Shown: positions 1 to 6,033 of the stretch, piece by piece
How the letters are laid out: each line of letters opens with the position of its first letter
How positions within the stretch are numbered: position 1 is the first letter of the stretch
NCBI GenBank assembly: GCA_947068385.1
Contig: CAMTBF010000118.1
Span: forward strand, 1-9,023
Direction: 5' to 3'
From: an uncultured Lachnospiraceae bacterium
GTDB taxonomy: Bacteria > Bacillota > Clostridia > Lachnospirales > Lachnospiraceae
DNA: 9,023 nucleotides
Translations under genes and position numbers: made by a program
The notes under the pieces: model-generated
The model's database searches: none
Told to the model about the DNA's origin: nothing
What the model saw: only the letters and a program-made list of their open reading frames with translations

Positions 1-531
1 TATCCAGATACCTCCTCTCTCATAAAGCAATGCACAGCGCAAAATGTCCGAGAACAGAGTCAAGCCGATAACCCCCGATTCTACCTTTTTTGTAATGTAT
101 ACTGGGATATCCACAAAGTCGCTATAATTATCCTTATCTATGACTACAACAGGGTGGCTTCCGCTATGCGCCTTGATGCTCTCAACACAATAGCTGCAGA
201 TTCCCGGAAGCTTTTCTATGCCCTGCCACCAAAATATGAATATCGGACTGTCCTCTTCAATATTGGAAGCTCCTTTTTCTGCCTCTCTCCAATCATCAAT
301 CACATGCTGGTACTTCTCCTCAATCAAGTTCTGTGCAGCTTTATAATAGCTTCTGGAAATCCTGTGTTTCAGCCCAGAATTTGATTTCCTCAAAACTGTA
401 GCACAAGCAAAATCGCCCAACGCTATCCATGGGCTGAAATAAAGCCACTGCCCTTTCCACCTTCCCAAAATATTTTTAGCACGCTTTATCCAGTTAAATG
501 ATTTGCTGCCCCAGAACTTCGAGAGCACCAT
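1..531 (-). CDS. Capsular polysaccharide synthesis glycosyltransferase (Caps_synth / GT32-like), 3' end missing
   Basis: This is the first 177 codons of a gene that runs off the left edge with no stop. ATG at 531 is preceded by an AGGGA ribosome binding site that overlaps the stop codon of the gene before it, 8 nt away, so the two are translationally close. Visible motifs are DSPIFIFWWQG (about residues 94-104), a cysteine pair in PGICSYCVESI (about 109-119), and FSDILRCALLYERGGIWI near residues 160-177. The last block matches the conserved core of Caps_synth/GT32-type transferases, where the next residue is normally the D of the sugar-nucleotide/metal-binding DxD-like motif, just outside the window. 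Inferred role: adds a sugar from a nucleotide donor to a growing capsule or exopolysaccharide repeat unit on the inner face of the membrane. Donor and acceptor cannot be read. It is AT-rich like the next two genes. Family fairly sure, specificity unknown. Confidence 0.82.
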   Translation of the reverse strand, partial: MVLSKFWGSKSFNWIKRAKNILGRWKGQWLYFSPWIALGDFACATVLRKSNSGLKHRISRSYYKAAQNLIEEKYQHVIDDWREAEKGASNIEEDSPIFIFWWQGIEKLPGICSYCVESIKAHSGSHPVVVIDKDNYSDFVDIPVYITKKVESGVIGLTLFSDILRCALLYERGGIWI

Positions 532-539
532 CGTTTCCC

Positions 540-1634
540 TTAGCATTCCTTTAGCCCCTCATAATACCCAATGTAAGCATTTGCCAGCTTTTCAAAAGAA
601 AACTCCTCTTCGTACCTCTTCCGGGCCTCTATATCCATCCTTATTTTAACTTCTGGGTTCTCGACTAAATAAATAATTTTCTCAGCGATAGCTTTTGGAT
701 CCTTTGGTTCAACCAAAAAGCCATCTACCCCATTCCGGATAATCTCAGCCGTTCCTTCAATTGCTGTCCCAATCACTGTCCTGCCCACGGAGTATGCCTC
801 AATGGGCGTGAGAGGCAGTCCTTCCCAAAGAGAGCTGAGTACAATAAAGTCAAGCTGTGAAATAGCGTTCTGAATATCGCTTCTATAGCCCAGAAAGATT
901 ACGAAATCTTCCATGTCCTTTTCTTCCACTTGATGTTCCAGCTGTTTTCGCTCCTCACCATCACCAATAATATAAAATCTGGTCTCTGGATGTGTCTTTC
1001 TTACAATCTCAGCGGCCTCAATAAAATAGCTCATCCCTTTCTGTTCTGAGAGACGTCCAATATTGCCTATCAAAATATATCCGTGTTTCCTTGCCTTGAT
1101 AATTTCATCAATTTCCTTTATTTCGCCATCAAACGGCCAAGAAGCATTACGGATGACTGATACCTTGCTTTCAGGTATACCATAAAAATCTGTCAAATTC
1201 TTTTTCACCGTCTCGCCAACGGCTATCAGGTTCGTATTCTTATATGCATATCTTGTCAGCCTTTTCTTATCCAGAAACGTATTATGAGCATTGACAATCC
1301 TGGCTATATCCTCAGGAGCACACAGTTTTGCATAAAGAGCTGCCATTCTATGATGTGCATGAATAACCGTTATATTTTCTTCTTTAATGATGCCTTTCAC
1401 TTTTATATATGTATGAATCATCTCCAATGGTTTTTTATTCCCCATATCTGGAATTGTACAATGCTTAATCCCCATCTTTGTTAATATTCCAACATTGACC
1501 CCACCGCAGGAACACACCACAATCTTATTTACCTTTGCTTTCAAAGCCTCGCAAAGCTGGATTATTACATTCTCAGTTCCTCCCACCCCCATCGTCCTTG
1601 TAAGAAACAATATGTTTTGTCTTTGTAAATCCAT
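540..1634 (-). CDS. Glycosyltransferase family 4 (GT-B fold), polysaccharide biosynthesis
   Basis: This 364-residue protein has the usual full length of a bacterial GT4 enzyme. The N-terminal Rossmann domain (about 1-170) opens with NILFLTRTMGVGGTENVI, the glycine-rich acceptor-side loop. The C-terminal domain (about 185-350) carries GRLSEQKG (193-200, with the Arg and Lys that contact the donor diphosphate) and SSLWEGLPLTPIEAYSVG, whose E271 and E279 form the family EX7E motif. These are retaining transferases that use nucleotide sugars and work at the cytoplasmic membrane on a lipid-linked acceptor. The ATG at 1634 has GAGGA about 9 nt upstream. It lies 34 nt after the WecG-like gene and 8 nt before the Caps_synth-like gene, so all three are probably one operon. 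The exact sugar transferred cannot be told. No signal peptide or membrane span is visible, as expected. Confidence 0.93.
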   Translation of the reverse strand: MDLQRQNILFLTRTMGVGGTENVIIQLCEALKAKVNKIVVCSCGGVNVGILTKMGIKHCTIPDMGNKKPLEMIHTYIKVKGIIKEENITVIHAHHRMAALYAKLCAPEDIARIVNAHNTFLDKKRLTRYAYKNTNLIAVGETVKKNLTDFYGIPESKVSVIRNASWPFDGEIKEIDEIIKARKHGYILIGNIGRLSEQKGMSYFIEAAEIVRKTHPETRFYIIGDGEERKQLEHQVEEKDMEDFVIFLGYRSDIQNAISQLDFIVLSSLWEGLPLTPIEAYSVGRTVIGTAIEGTAEIIRNGVDGFLVEPKDPKAIAEKIIYLVENPEVKIRMDIEARKRYEEEFSFEKLANAYIGYYEGLKEC

Positions 1635-1668
1635 ACTCTCATGTCCTCAATTGGGGGAATTAGGTTCA

Positions 1669-2421
1669 TCAGCCTTCACTCTTTCTGTATTTCCATACCA
1701 GACCCAATATCTTCCTGTCATCAACCAAGTATCTCTTTGCTAACCGTTTAGGATCCTGTGTAATCCTGTATAGCCATTCCAGTCCATAATCCGCCATCCA
1801 TTTGGGGCATCTTTTTATATTCCCCGCCTCAAAGTCGAAGCTTGCCCCAAGGCCAAAGGAGATTGGAACGCCTAATTCTTTGCAGTTACGGTACATAAAC
1901 TTTTCCTGCTTAGGACAGCCAAGTCCGACAATCAACATATGCGGTTTTGCTTCCTTAATCATAGACTTGATTTTGCGCATTTCCTCCGCATTCTCTTCAA
2001 AGCCACATAGCGGAGAGTACGTGCCCGCAATCTGTAGACCGCAAAACCTTTTTTTGAGATTTTCTGCCGCTTTTGCGGCAATTCCCTCGGCTGCTCCAAG
2101 AAAATACATTCTATATCCTTTTTGGGCAGCCAGTTCACATAATCGTGGAAAGAGATCTGAACCCGAAATTTTTTCCTTAATCGGTGTCCCATACCATTTA
2201 GATATCCAGACGAGCGGTTTACCATCGGTAAGGATTAAGGATGCATTTGCATACACATCCTGCAGCTCCTTATTCGTCTCTAGCTGAACAATGTGGTCTA
2301 CGTTCGGAGTGACAACATAAGCACAAGCGTCTTTCTTGATAAGCTCTTCTACTGCTGCCAAGGCTTCATCCATCGTCAGGTTATCAATTTCTGTATTCAT
2401 CAACTTGATTCTGCCCATCAT
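1669..2421 (-). CDS. WecG/TagA/CpsF family glycosyltransferase (GT26)
   Basis: This 250-residue protein matches the family length. Motifs in order: TPNVDHIV (38-45), SLILTDGKPLVW (61-72, where D66 corresponds to the proposed catalytic Asp of TagA), a GLGCPKQEKFM block (166-176), GLGASFDFEAGNIKR (190-204), and the C-terminal appendage PKWMADYGLEWLYRI...PKRLAKRYL (206-232), which docks the enzyme to the membrane in TagA. Known members move N-acetylmannosamine (TagA, WecG) or a related sugar onto undecaprenyl-PP-GlcNAc, an early step in teichoic acid, ECA or capsule assembly. The family call is firm; the ManNAc substrate is inference. AAGGA lies just upstream of paired ATGs at 2421 and 2418, and either could be used. 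It is the first transferase gene behind the AbiEi-like regulator (59-nt gap with no terminator). Composition is AT-richer than the genes to its right. Confidence 0.94.
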   Translation of the reverse strand: MMGRIKLMNTEIDNLTMDEALAAVEELIKKDACAYVVTPNVDHIVQLETNKELQDVYANASLILTDGKPLVWISKWYGTPIKEKISGSDLFPRLCELAAQKGYRMYFLGAAEGIAAKAAENLKKRFCGLQIAGTYSPLCGFEENAEEMRKIKSMIKEAKPHMLIVGLGCPKQEKFMYRNCKELGVPISFGLGASFDFEAGNIKRCPKWMADYGLEWLYRITQDPKRLAKRYLVDDRKILGLVWKYRKSEG

Positions 2422-2480
2422 GACTATCCTTCCCTAGCTCCTATCAAGCACTGCTATTGGCTAAAGATATGAAATGCCAT

Positions 2481-3272
2481 TCACTCCCCCCACCTCAAAC
2501 AAGGCCCATAAACCCCCCATCCCTTATGATAGACCAGCCCCTCCGCCCCCTTAACCATATACCGCACCGTACTGGCGCAATGCGCCCGGCACTCCCGGTA
2601 GAACGCCTCCGGCAGCCCCACGTAGCTCTGCAGCTGCTCCAGCACATACCCGCACTTCTGGTAAAGATACCCGTTCCCATACCTCTCCAGGCACTCCAGC
2701 AGCCTGTCCGCATCCAGCCCCGGCAGCCGCACGATGCACTCCGCCACGTCCTCCAGCCCGGCCTCCCCCGAGAAGCTGTGCAGGCTGTCCACCACCGTCT
2801 GCTCCAGGCTGGACACGAGGCTCCCGCCTACCCATTCCGTACTGGCACCGGCCTTCGGCTGCGCCCTCCGGTAGAACACCCCGTTATACCGGAAGTCCGT
2901 GAACCGCGTCCCCGTGGCCACGAAGACCTCGTTCCCCACCCTCGGCGCATACCCCCACGCCTCGAAAGCGCTGCCCAGGGCGATGTACGCATCCGGGAAC
3001 AGCCTGCTGCCGATCTGGTACCGGTTCAGCATGGGCTCCCCCGTCTCCACGTCCATCACCGTGTACAGGTTGCGGTGTATCCTGTCGATGTAGCCCTTCC
3101 TCTGGTAGTCGTTCACCAGATAGGCCACCGCCGACCGCTCCCCCACCATGTCCGTCACGTCCTGCAGGGTGAAGCACCCCAGCTCCCGCATCCTTCCGTA
3201 AAACTCGGCACCGGAATCCCGCACCTGCTTCCTGCTGTACGGCCTATAAGAACTTACAGTCATCCCAGCCAT
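2481..3272 (-). CDS. AbiEi-family (COG5340-type) antitoxin-like transcriptional regulator, no toxin partner
   Basis: From ATG 3272 the protein has 263 residues. An N-terminal winged-helix domain covers about 33-73 (CFTLQDVTDMVGERSAVAYL, then QRKGYIDRIHRNLYTV). It is followed by YIALGSAFEAWGY (97-109) and SLEQTVVDSLHSF (155-167), the layout of AbiEi-type proteins. AbiEi is the antitoxin of type IV AbiE systems and represses its own promoter by binding inverted repeats. Its usual partner, the nucleotidyltransferase AbiEii, should lie directly downstream, but a WecG-like glycosyltransferase is there instead. Inferred role: a stand-alone DNA-binding regulator at the head of the polysaccharide operon. 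Start choice: AGGGAG sits 6 nt before ATG 3272. The frame also stays open to TTG 3293 and GTG 3290, and ATG 3263 is possible. It is GC-rich, unlike the transferases it precedes. Family likely; function as a polysaccharide regulator unproven. Confidence 0.78.
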   Translation of the reverse strand: MAGMTVSSYRPYSRKQVRDSGAEFYGRMRELGCFTLQDVTDMVGERSAVAYLVNDYQRKGYIDRIHRNLYTVMDVETGEPMLNRYQIGSRLFPDAYIALGSAFEAWGYAPRVGNEVFVATGTRFTDFRYNGVFYRRAQPKAGASTEWVGGSLVSSLEQTVVDSLHSFSGEAGLEDVAECIVRLPGLDADRLLECLERYGNGYLYQKCGYVLEQLQSYVGLPEAFYRECRAHCASTVRYMVKGAEGLVYHKGWGVYGPCLRWGE

Positions 3273-3353
3273 TTCCCTCTCCCTATCCACCAAGCCACCC
3301 TGTTTCCATGCATGGCAGCAAAACCATCACGCCGGTTCCTACAAATAGCTTAT

Positions 3354-3372
3354 GGCATCCGCCATAGATGCC
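3354..3372 (-). other. Small hairpin in the leader of the AbiEi gene
   Basis: GGCATC and GATGCC form a perfect 6-bp stem with a 7-nt loop, about 80 nt before the AbiEi start codon. On the minus strand no U-tract follows, so it is not an intrinsic terminator. It could be a leader structure or a binding element for an antiterminator that acts on long polysaccharide operons. That role is only a guess. Confidence 0.35.
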
Positions 3373-3376
3373 GCAC

Positions 3377-3408
3377 AGTTCGCCTAACTGGCATGTAAGG
3401 CGAACTTT
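3377..3408 (+). repeat. Left inverted repeat (IRL) of the putative invertible segment
   Basis: This 32-bp copy matches the reverse complement of 3615-3646 at 31 of 32 positions. It consists of the arm AGTTCGCCTA, the centre ACTGGCATGT and the arm AAGGCGAACT, followed by TT. The centre is asymmetric and is the exact reverse complement of the centre of the other copy, so the two sites point in opposite directions. Site-specific recombination between such sites gives inversion, not deletion. Read on the minus strand, the sequence after it is GTGCGGC with no U-tract, so here it would not stop transcription toward the AbiEi gene. It has one arm mismatch relative to the right copy. Confidence 0.85.
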
Positions 3409-3570
3409 TCCGGGCCTTTCCGCCCCCCGCGCCCCTCTCCGGAAAACAGCGCCAGAAACACGCCCAAGCGCCAAACAGGGCAATTTAGCCAAAACCCCTC
3501 CGCAAAACACATGAAAAACCATAAGGAAAACCATCGAAATTAGGAAATATTGACAAAAATAAATTTAGAC

Positions 3571-3599
3571 TTGCACTACCCACGCATTGGGTATAAAAT
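3571..3599 (+). promoter_or_regulatory. Sigma-A-type promoter pointing rightward, inside the inverted repeats
   Basis: The -35 TTGCAC (3571-3576) and -10 TAAAAT (3594-3599) are separated by exactly 17 bp, or TATAAA at 3592-3597 with 15. The upstream flank is A/T-rich. As sequenced it fires to the right, where there is no plus-strand gene. About 10-15 nt past its start site it meets the right repeat, a stem followed by TTTTTT. Inverting the segment would place it on the minus strand about 90-110 nt before the AbiEi start, with no U-tract after the hairpin in its path. Confidence 0.6.
3577..3593. promoter_or_regulatory. Palindromic operator candidate filling the promoter spacer
   Basis: TACCCA and TGGGTA form a perfect 6-bp inverted repeat around CGCAT, occupying exactly the 17 bp between -35 and -10. 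A protein bound here would block RNA polymerase. The nearest candidate binder is the AbiEi-like protein, since AbiEi-type antitoxins bind inverted repeats in their own promoters. That link is inference; another regulator is possible. Confidence 0.5.
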
Positions 3600-3614
3600 G
3601 TTAGCAGTAATAAG

Positions 3615-3646
3615 AAAGTTCGCCTTACATGCCAGTAAGGCGAACT
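3615..3646 (+). repeat. Right inverted repeat (IRR) of the putative invertible segment, also a terminator-like hairpin
   Basis: After AA, the 30-bp core is arm AGTTCGCCTTA, centre CATGCCAG, arm TAAGGCGAACT, giving an 11-8-11 (or 12-6-12) layout like tyrosine-recombinase core sites. As RNA it folds into a 12-bp stem. On the plus strand TTTTTT follows, making a good intrinsic terminator for the promoter at 3571-3599. On the minus strand TTCTTATT follows, so it probably also ends the MATE transcript 28 nt after that gene's stop codon. One element may therefore be both crossover site and terminator. Confidence 0.85.
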
Positions 3647-3652
3647 TTTTTA
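3617..3652. terminator. Bidirectional intrinsic terminator (overlaps the right inverted repeat)
   Basis: A 12-bp stem with a 6-nt loop is followed by six T's on the plus strand and by a T-rich run on the minus strand. It sits right after the MATE stop codon (minus strand) and right after the intergenic promoter (plus strand). It would isolate the MATE unit from the polysaccharide operon in the present orientation. Confidence 0.65.
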
Positions 3653-3673
3653 TTCTGCATTCCTGTTTGAAAG

Positions 3674-5020
3674 CTAAATCTTCAAAACCCTGCACGACCG
3701 CCACAGCAGCGGCACCTCGAACAGCAGCATCACCACCCACCCCGCGAAGTTCGCCCAGGCCAGGCTGCCGAAGCCCAGAGAGAACGCCATCAGCAGCACC
3801 CACACAGCCGCCACCCGCCCCAGCATGTTCATAAAAGTGCTGTACAGCGTGACCTTCAGATCCCCCATGCCCCGAAAGAACCCCTGTATCCCATTAGTAA
3901 ATCCCGGCAAAATATACATCACCCCGATCCGCCGCAGATACGACACCCCCAGCGCCGTCACCTGCGCGTCCTCCCCATCCGCAAACCACCTCATGATGCC
4001 AGGCGCCCCCAGCAGGATGACGAGACATATGGCGACAGAATAGACCATCTCTATCGCAATCCCGGCTTTAAACCCCCGCCATATCCTGTCCCTATGTCCC
4101 GCCCCCTTGTTCTGGGCGATGAAGGTGGTCATGGCATGGCCGATGTTCTGCTGGGGCGTGTAGGCGAAATCGTCCACCCGGTTCACGGCAGTAAAGGCCG
4201 CCATGACGCTGACCCCCTGGGTGTTCACCATGGCCTGGATAACGGTCTTGCCCACCTGTAGGCAGACTTGCTGCAGCGCGCTGGTGCTGCCGTAGGCCAC
4301 CGTCCGCCGCAACAGCCCTCTGTCGAACACCAGCCATTTCCTGCCCAGGTCCAGGAGCGGTATCTTCTTCCTGATATAGATTCCGCAGAGCAGACAGCAG
4401 ACGCCCTGGCTGGCCACCGTGGCTACAGCGCTGCCCAGCACGCCCAGCCCCAGGGCGGCCACCAGCAGCAGGTCTCCCAGGATGTTCAGCAGGGCGCTGG
4501 CAATCAGGAAGTACAGCGGCGTCCTGCTGTCCCCCAGGGCCCGCAGGGTATTGGCCAGGAAATTGTAGATGAAGGTGAACAGCAGCCCCACAAAGACGAT
4601 CCGCAGATAGACCCCCGCCTCCCCCATGACCTCCTCCGGCACCCGAATCAGCCGCAGCAGCGGCTCCGCCAGCACAGTTGCGAACAGGGAGAACATCACG
4701 GAAAATCCGCAGCCCGCCAGAAACGTAGTGCTGATCTGGCGGGACAGCAGTTCATAGTCCCCGGAGCCGTACTGTGCGCTCATCAGGATGCTGGCCCCCA
4801 TGCAGAGTCCGCTGATCAGCAGCAGGGCGATGTTCATCAGGGGAGCGGAGGTGCCCACCGCGGCCAGGGCCCCCTCCCCCACATACTGCCCCACGATGAC
4901 GGAGTCCACCGCATTGTAAGTAAGCTGGAACAGGTTCCCCAGCACCAGCGGTACCGTGAACGCCACCAGCGGAAGCGCAATCTTCCCATCTGTCATATCC
5001 ATTTTCTGCGCCATGCCCAT
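3674..5020 (-). CDS. MATE family efflux transporter (DinF/NorM-like)
   Basis: This 448-residue, strongly hydrophobic protein has about 12 predicted membrane spans, the usual MATE length. It has two related halves. Half one holds PLVLGNLFQLTYNAVDSVIVG (about 22-42), the family signature region, followed by small-residue-rich spans such as GALAAVGTSAPLMNIALLLISG. Half two starts about residue 245 with GSTSALQQVCLQVGKTVIQ, then AAFTAVNRVDDFAYTPQQNIGHAMTTF and FTNGIQGFFRGMGD. MATE proteins export cationic drugs or metabolites in exchange for H+ or Na+ at the cytoplasmic membrane; the substrate here is unknown. The start may be ATG 5020 (GGAGG 10 nt upstream) or ATG 5014 (GGAAGG 8 nt upstream). 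No strong promoter is seen in the 143 nt before it, which hold a terminator-type hairpin, so expression may come from mecA read-through. Confidence 0.93.
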   Translation of the reverse strand: MGMAQKMDMTDGKIALPLVAFTVPLVLGNLFQLTYNAVDSVIVGQYVGEGALAAVGTSAPLMNIALLLISGLCMGASILMSAQYGSGDYELLSRQISTTFLAGCGFSVMFSLFATVLAEPLLRLIRVPEEVMGEAGVYLRIVFVGLLFTFIYNFLANTLRALGDSRTPLYFLIASALLNILGDLLLVAALGLGVLGSAVATVASQGVCCLLCGIYIRKKIPLLDLGRKWLVFDRGLLRRTVAYGSTSALQQVCLQVGKTVIQAMVNTQGVSVMAAFTAVNRVDDFAYTPQQNIGHAMTTFIAQNKGAGHRDRIWRGFKAGIAIEMVYSVAICLVILLGAPGIMRWFADGEDAQVTALGVSYLRRIGVMYILPGFTNGIQGFFRGMGDLKVTLYSTFMNMLGRVAAVWVLLMAFSLGFGSLAWANFAGWVVMLLFEVPLLWRSCRVLKI

Positions 5021-5062
5021 GCCCTTCCGGCCTCCGCCATGCGTCCTGTATCTGTCCTAGCA

Positions 5063-5100
5063 GAAAAGCCAATGGACGCATTCACGGGCATTGGCTTTTC
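5063..5100 (-). terminator. Terminator-type hairpin between mecA and the MATE gene
   Basis: GAAAAGCCAATG (5063-5074) and CATTGGCTTTTC (5089-5100) form a perfect 12-bp stem with a 14-nt loop. On the minus strand the descending arm ends in GGCTTTTCTGC, the A-stem/U-tail form of an intrinsic terminator. It lies 63 nt after the mecA stop and about 43 nt before the MATE start, so it ends mecA transcription or acts as a partial terminator/attenuator for the MATE gene. Confidence 0.7.
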
Positions 5101-5163
5101 GTCATATTCTTATCACTATTCTAATTGCACTGATGGCATTCCTCTGAAAACGGCTTGCCACCT

Positions 5164-5880
5164 TTACTTGCGCAGCTTCCGGATAGCCTTCTCCGCGATC
5201 AGGCACTCCCCATGCTCCTCCAGCTGCACCACCTGGGACGGCTCGGCCGCATAGAGGCTCGCGAACTCCAGCGCCTGTATGCAGGCCCTGCTGTAGCGCT
5301 CATAGGAGGCCCGCCCCTTGAGCAGGTACAGGAAGTATAGCCCATCCATCTGGTACAGGCTGCTCTCCACCTGCAGGTTCGAGGGCAGCATGGCGGCGAA
5401 CTCTATGATCCGGCCCAGCTCTGAAAAGGCGAACACCGCGAAGCTGGGCCGGCTCACCTGCTGCTGCGCCTGCTTGCCCTCCGCCTCCCCTGCGCCCGAG
5501 GGCGCATTCGCCCCGCCTTCCGCATTGCTCTCCCCGGAGCTCACGCTGCCTCCGCCTATCTTCTCCCTTGTCCTCTGGAGGATCCGCTTCATCTCCTTGA
5601 GGCATTCGATGAACTGGTCGCTCTCCTTGATCTCCGGATCCCTGTCGGAGAAGGTCAGTATCAGCCCCTGATCCGGCAGCATCATGATCTGCAGGTCAAA
5701 GGCGAATTTGGGAGGCTTGTAGCCCACCTCCTCCGCGGCCTGTTCGATGATCTCCTGCACCACTTCCCTGGCTTTATCGCTGCGAAGGACGAAATCCTTG
5801 TAGTCGATTTCATACTCTTCCAGTTCTTCATTGGACAGGAAGCACTTTACCGTCTTTTCATCTACTCGTTCTATTCTCAT
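5164..5880 (-). CDS. mecA: MecA-type ClpC adaptor protein
   Basis: From ATG 5880 the protein has 238 residues, typical for MecA. The N-terminal domain (about 1-80) begins MRIERVDEKTVKCFLSNEEL and includes RSDKAREVVQEIIEQAAEEVGY; in known MecA this domain binds substrates such as ComK. A Gly/Ser/Ala/Glu-rich linker follows (about 108-144). The C-terminal domain (about 145-238, FAVFAFSELGRIIEFA...SLYQMDGLYFLYLL...ALEFASLYA) matches the ClpC-binding part. MecA hands substrates to the ClpCP protease and helps assemble ClpC hexamers. The frame stays open upstream to 5919, but GAGGA sits 7 nt before ATG 5880 and the promoter's predicted start site lies near 5919, so the upstream starts are unlikely. 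It is followed by a terminator-type hairpin. Confidence 0.9.
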   Translation of the reverse strand: MRIERVDEKTVKCFLSNEELEEYEIDYKDFVLRSDKAREVVQEIIEQAAEEVGYKPPKFAFDLQIMMLPDQGLILTFSDRDPEIKESDQFIECLKEMKRILQRTREKIGGGSVSSGESNAEGGANAPSGAGEAEGKQAQQQVSRPSFAVFAFSELGRIIEFAAMLPSNLQVESSLYQMDGLYFLYLLKGRASYERYSRACIQALEFASLYAAEPSQVVQLEEHGECLIAEKAIRKLRK

Positions 5881-5925
5881 ATCATTGTCCTCATAAAAAT
5901 GTACCTGCCACATAACCACATTCCT

Positions 5926-5954
5926 ATGATATCATGATATTCGGAAAAATACAA
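5926..5954 (-). promoter_or_regulatory. mecA promoter
   Basis: On the minus strand, -35 TTGTAT (5954-5949) and -10 TATCAT (5931-5926) are separated by 17 bp, with an A/T-rich upstream region. Transcription should start near 5919, leaving a leader of about 38 nt before ATG 5880. The -10 lies inside the small palindrome ATGATATCAT. Confidence 0.7.
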
Positions 5955-6033
5955 TTATATAAGTTTTCCATTCTATACAGTATTTTATACCTTTTTTTAG
6001 ACAAATTTTAACCTGTTCCATCCCGCGGCGGGC

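Larger units (their letters stand above)
3294..3673. other. 380-bp intergenic region holding a putative invertible promoter segment
   Basis: No convincing gene lies here. An 83-codon minus-strand frame (3283-3534) runs through one repeat, has no family resemblance, and its last codons overlap the possible TTG/GTG starts of the AbiEi gene. The region contains two inverted 32-bp repeats (3377-3408 and 3615-3646), one good plus-strand promoter with an internal palindrome (3571-3599), and a small hairpin (3354-3372). Composition is split: about 3410-3480 is very GC-rich, and about 3520-3615 is AT-rich and promoter-like. No acceptable minus-strand promoter is seen for the AbiEi gene in the present orientation. 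Confidence 0.8.

Noticed and set aside
154..384. 76-codon plus-strand frame
   Set aside because: Opposite the Caps_synth-like gene, whose frame shows clear family motifs; no motif of its own.
2457..3398. 313-codon open frame on the plus strand
   Set aside because: Lies opposite the AbiEi-like gene, has P/H/R-rich nonsense composition, and no motif or ribosome binding site supports it.
3283..3534. 83-codon minus-strand frame just upstream of the AbiEi-like gene
   Set aside because: Runs through the left inverted repeat and very GC-rich sequence, lacks a good ribosome binding site, and would be broken by inversion of the segment.
3377..3646. Inverted repeats as ends of a miniature transposon (MITE)
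   Set aside because: No target-site duplication is visible at the outer edges, each repeat is itself palindromic with an oriented core, and the enclosed promoter fits an inversion switch better.
4268..5254. 328-codon open frame on the plus strand
   Set aside because: Shadow of the MATE gene, with Q/H-rich sequence and no recognisable domain.
5881..5919. Upstream in-frame starts for mecA
   Set aside because: Predicted transcription starts near 5919, and ATG 5880 has a good GAGGA site and matches the usual MecA N-terminus.
6022..6032. GC-rich mini-hairpin (CCCG/CGGG) after the M56 gene as terminator
   Set aside because: The stem is only about 4 bp, and on the minus strand it is followed by GATGGAACAGG rather than a U-tract.
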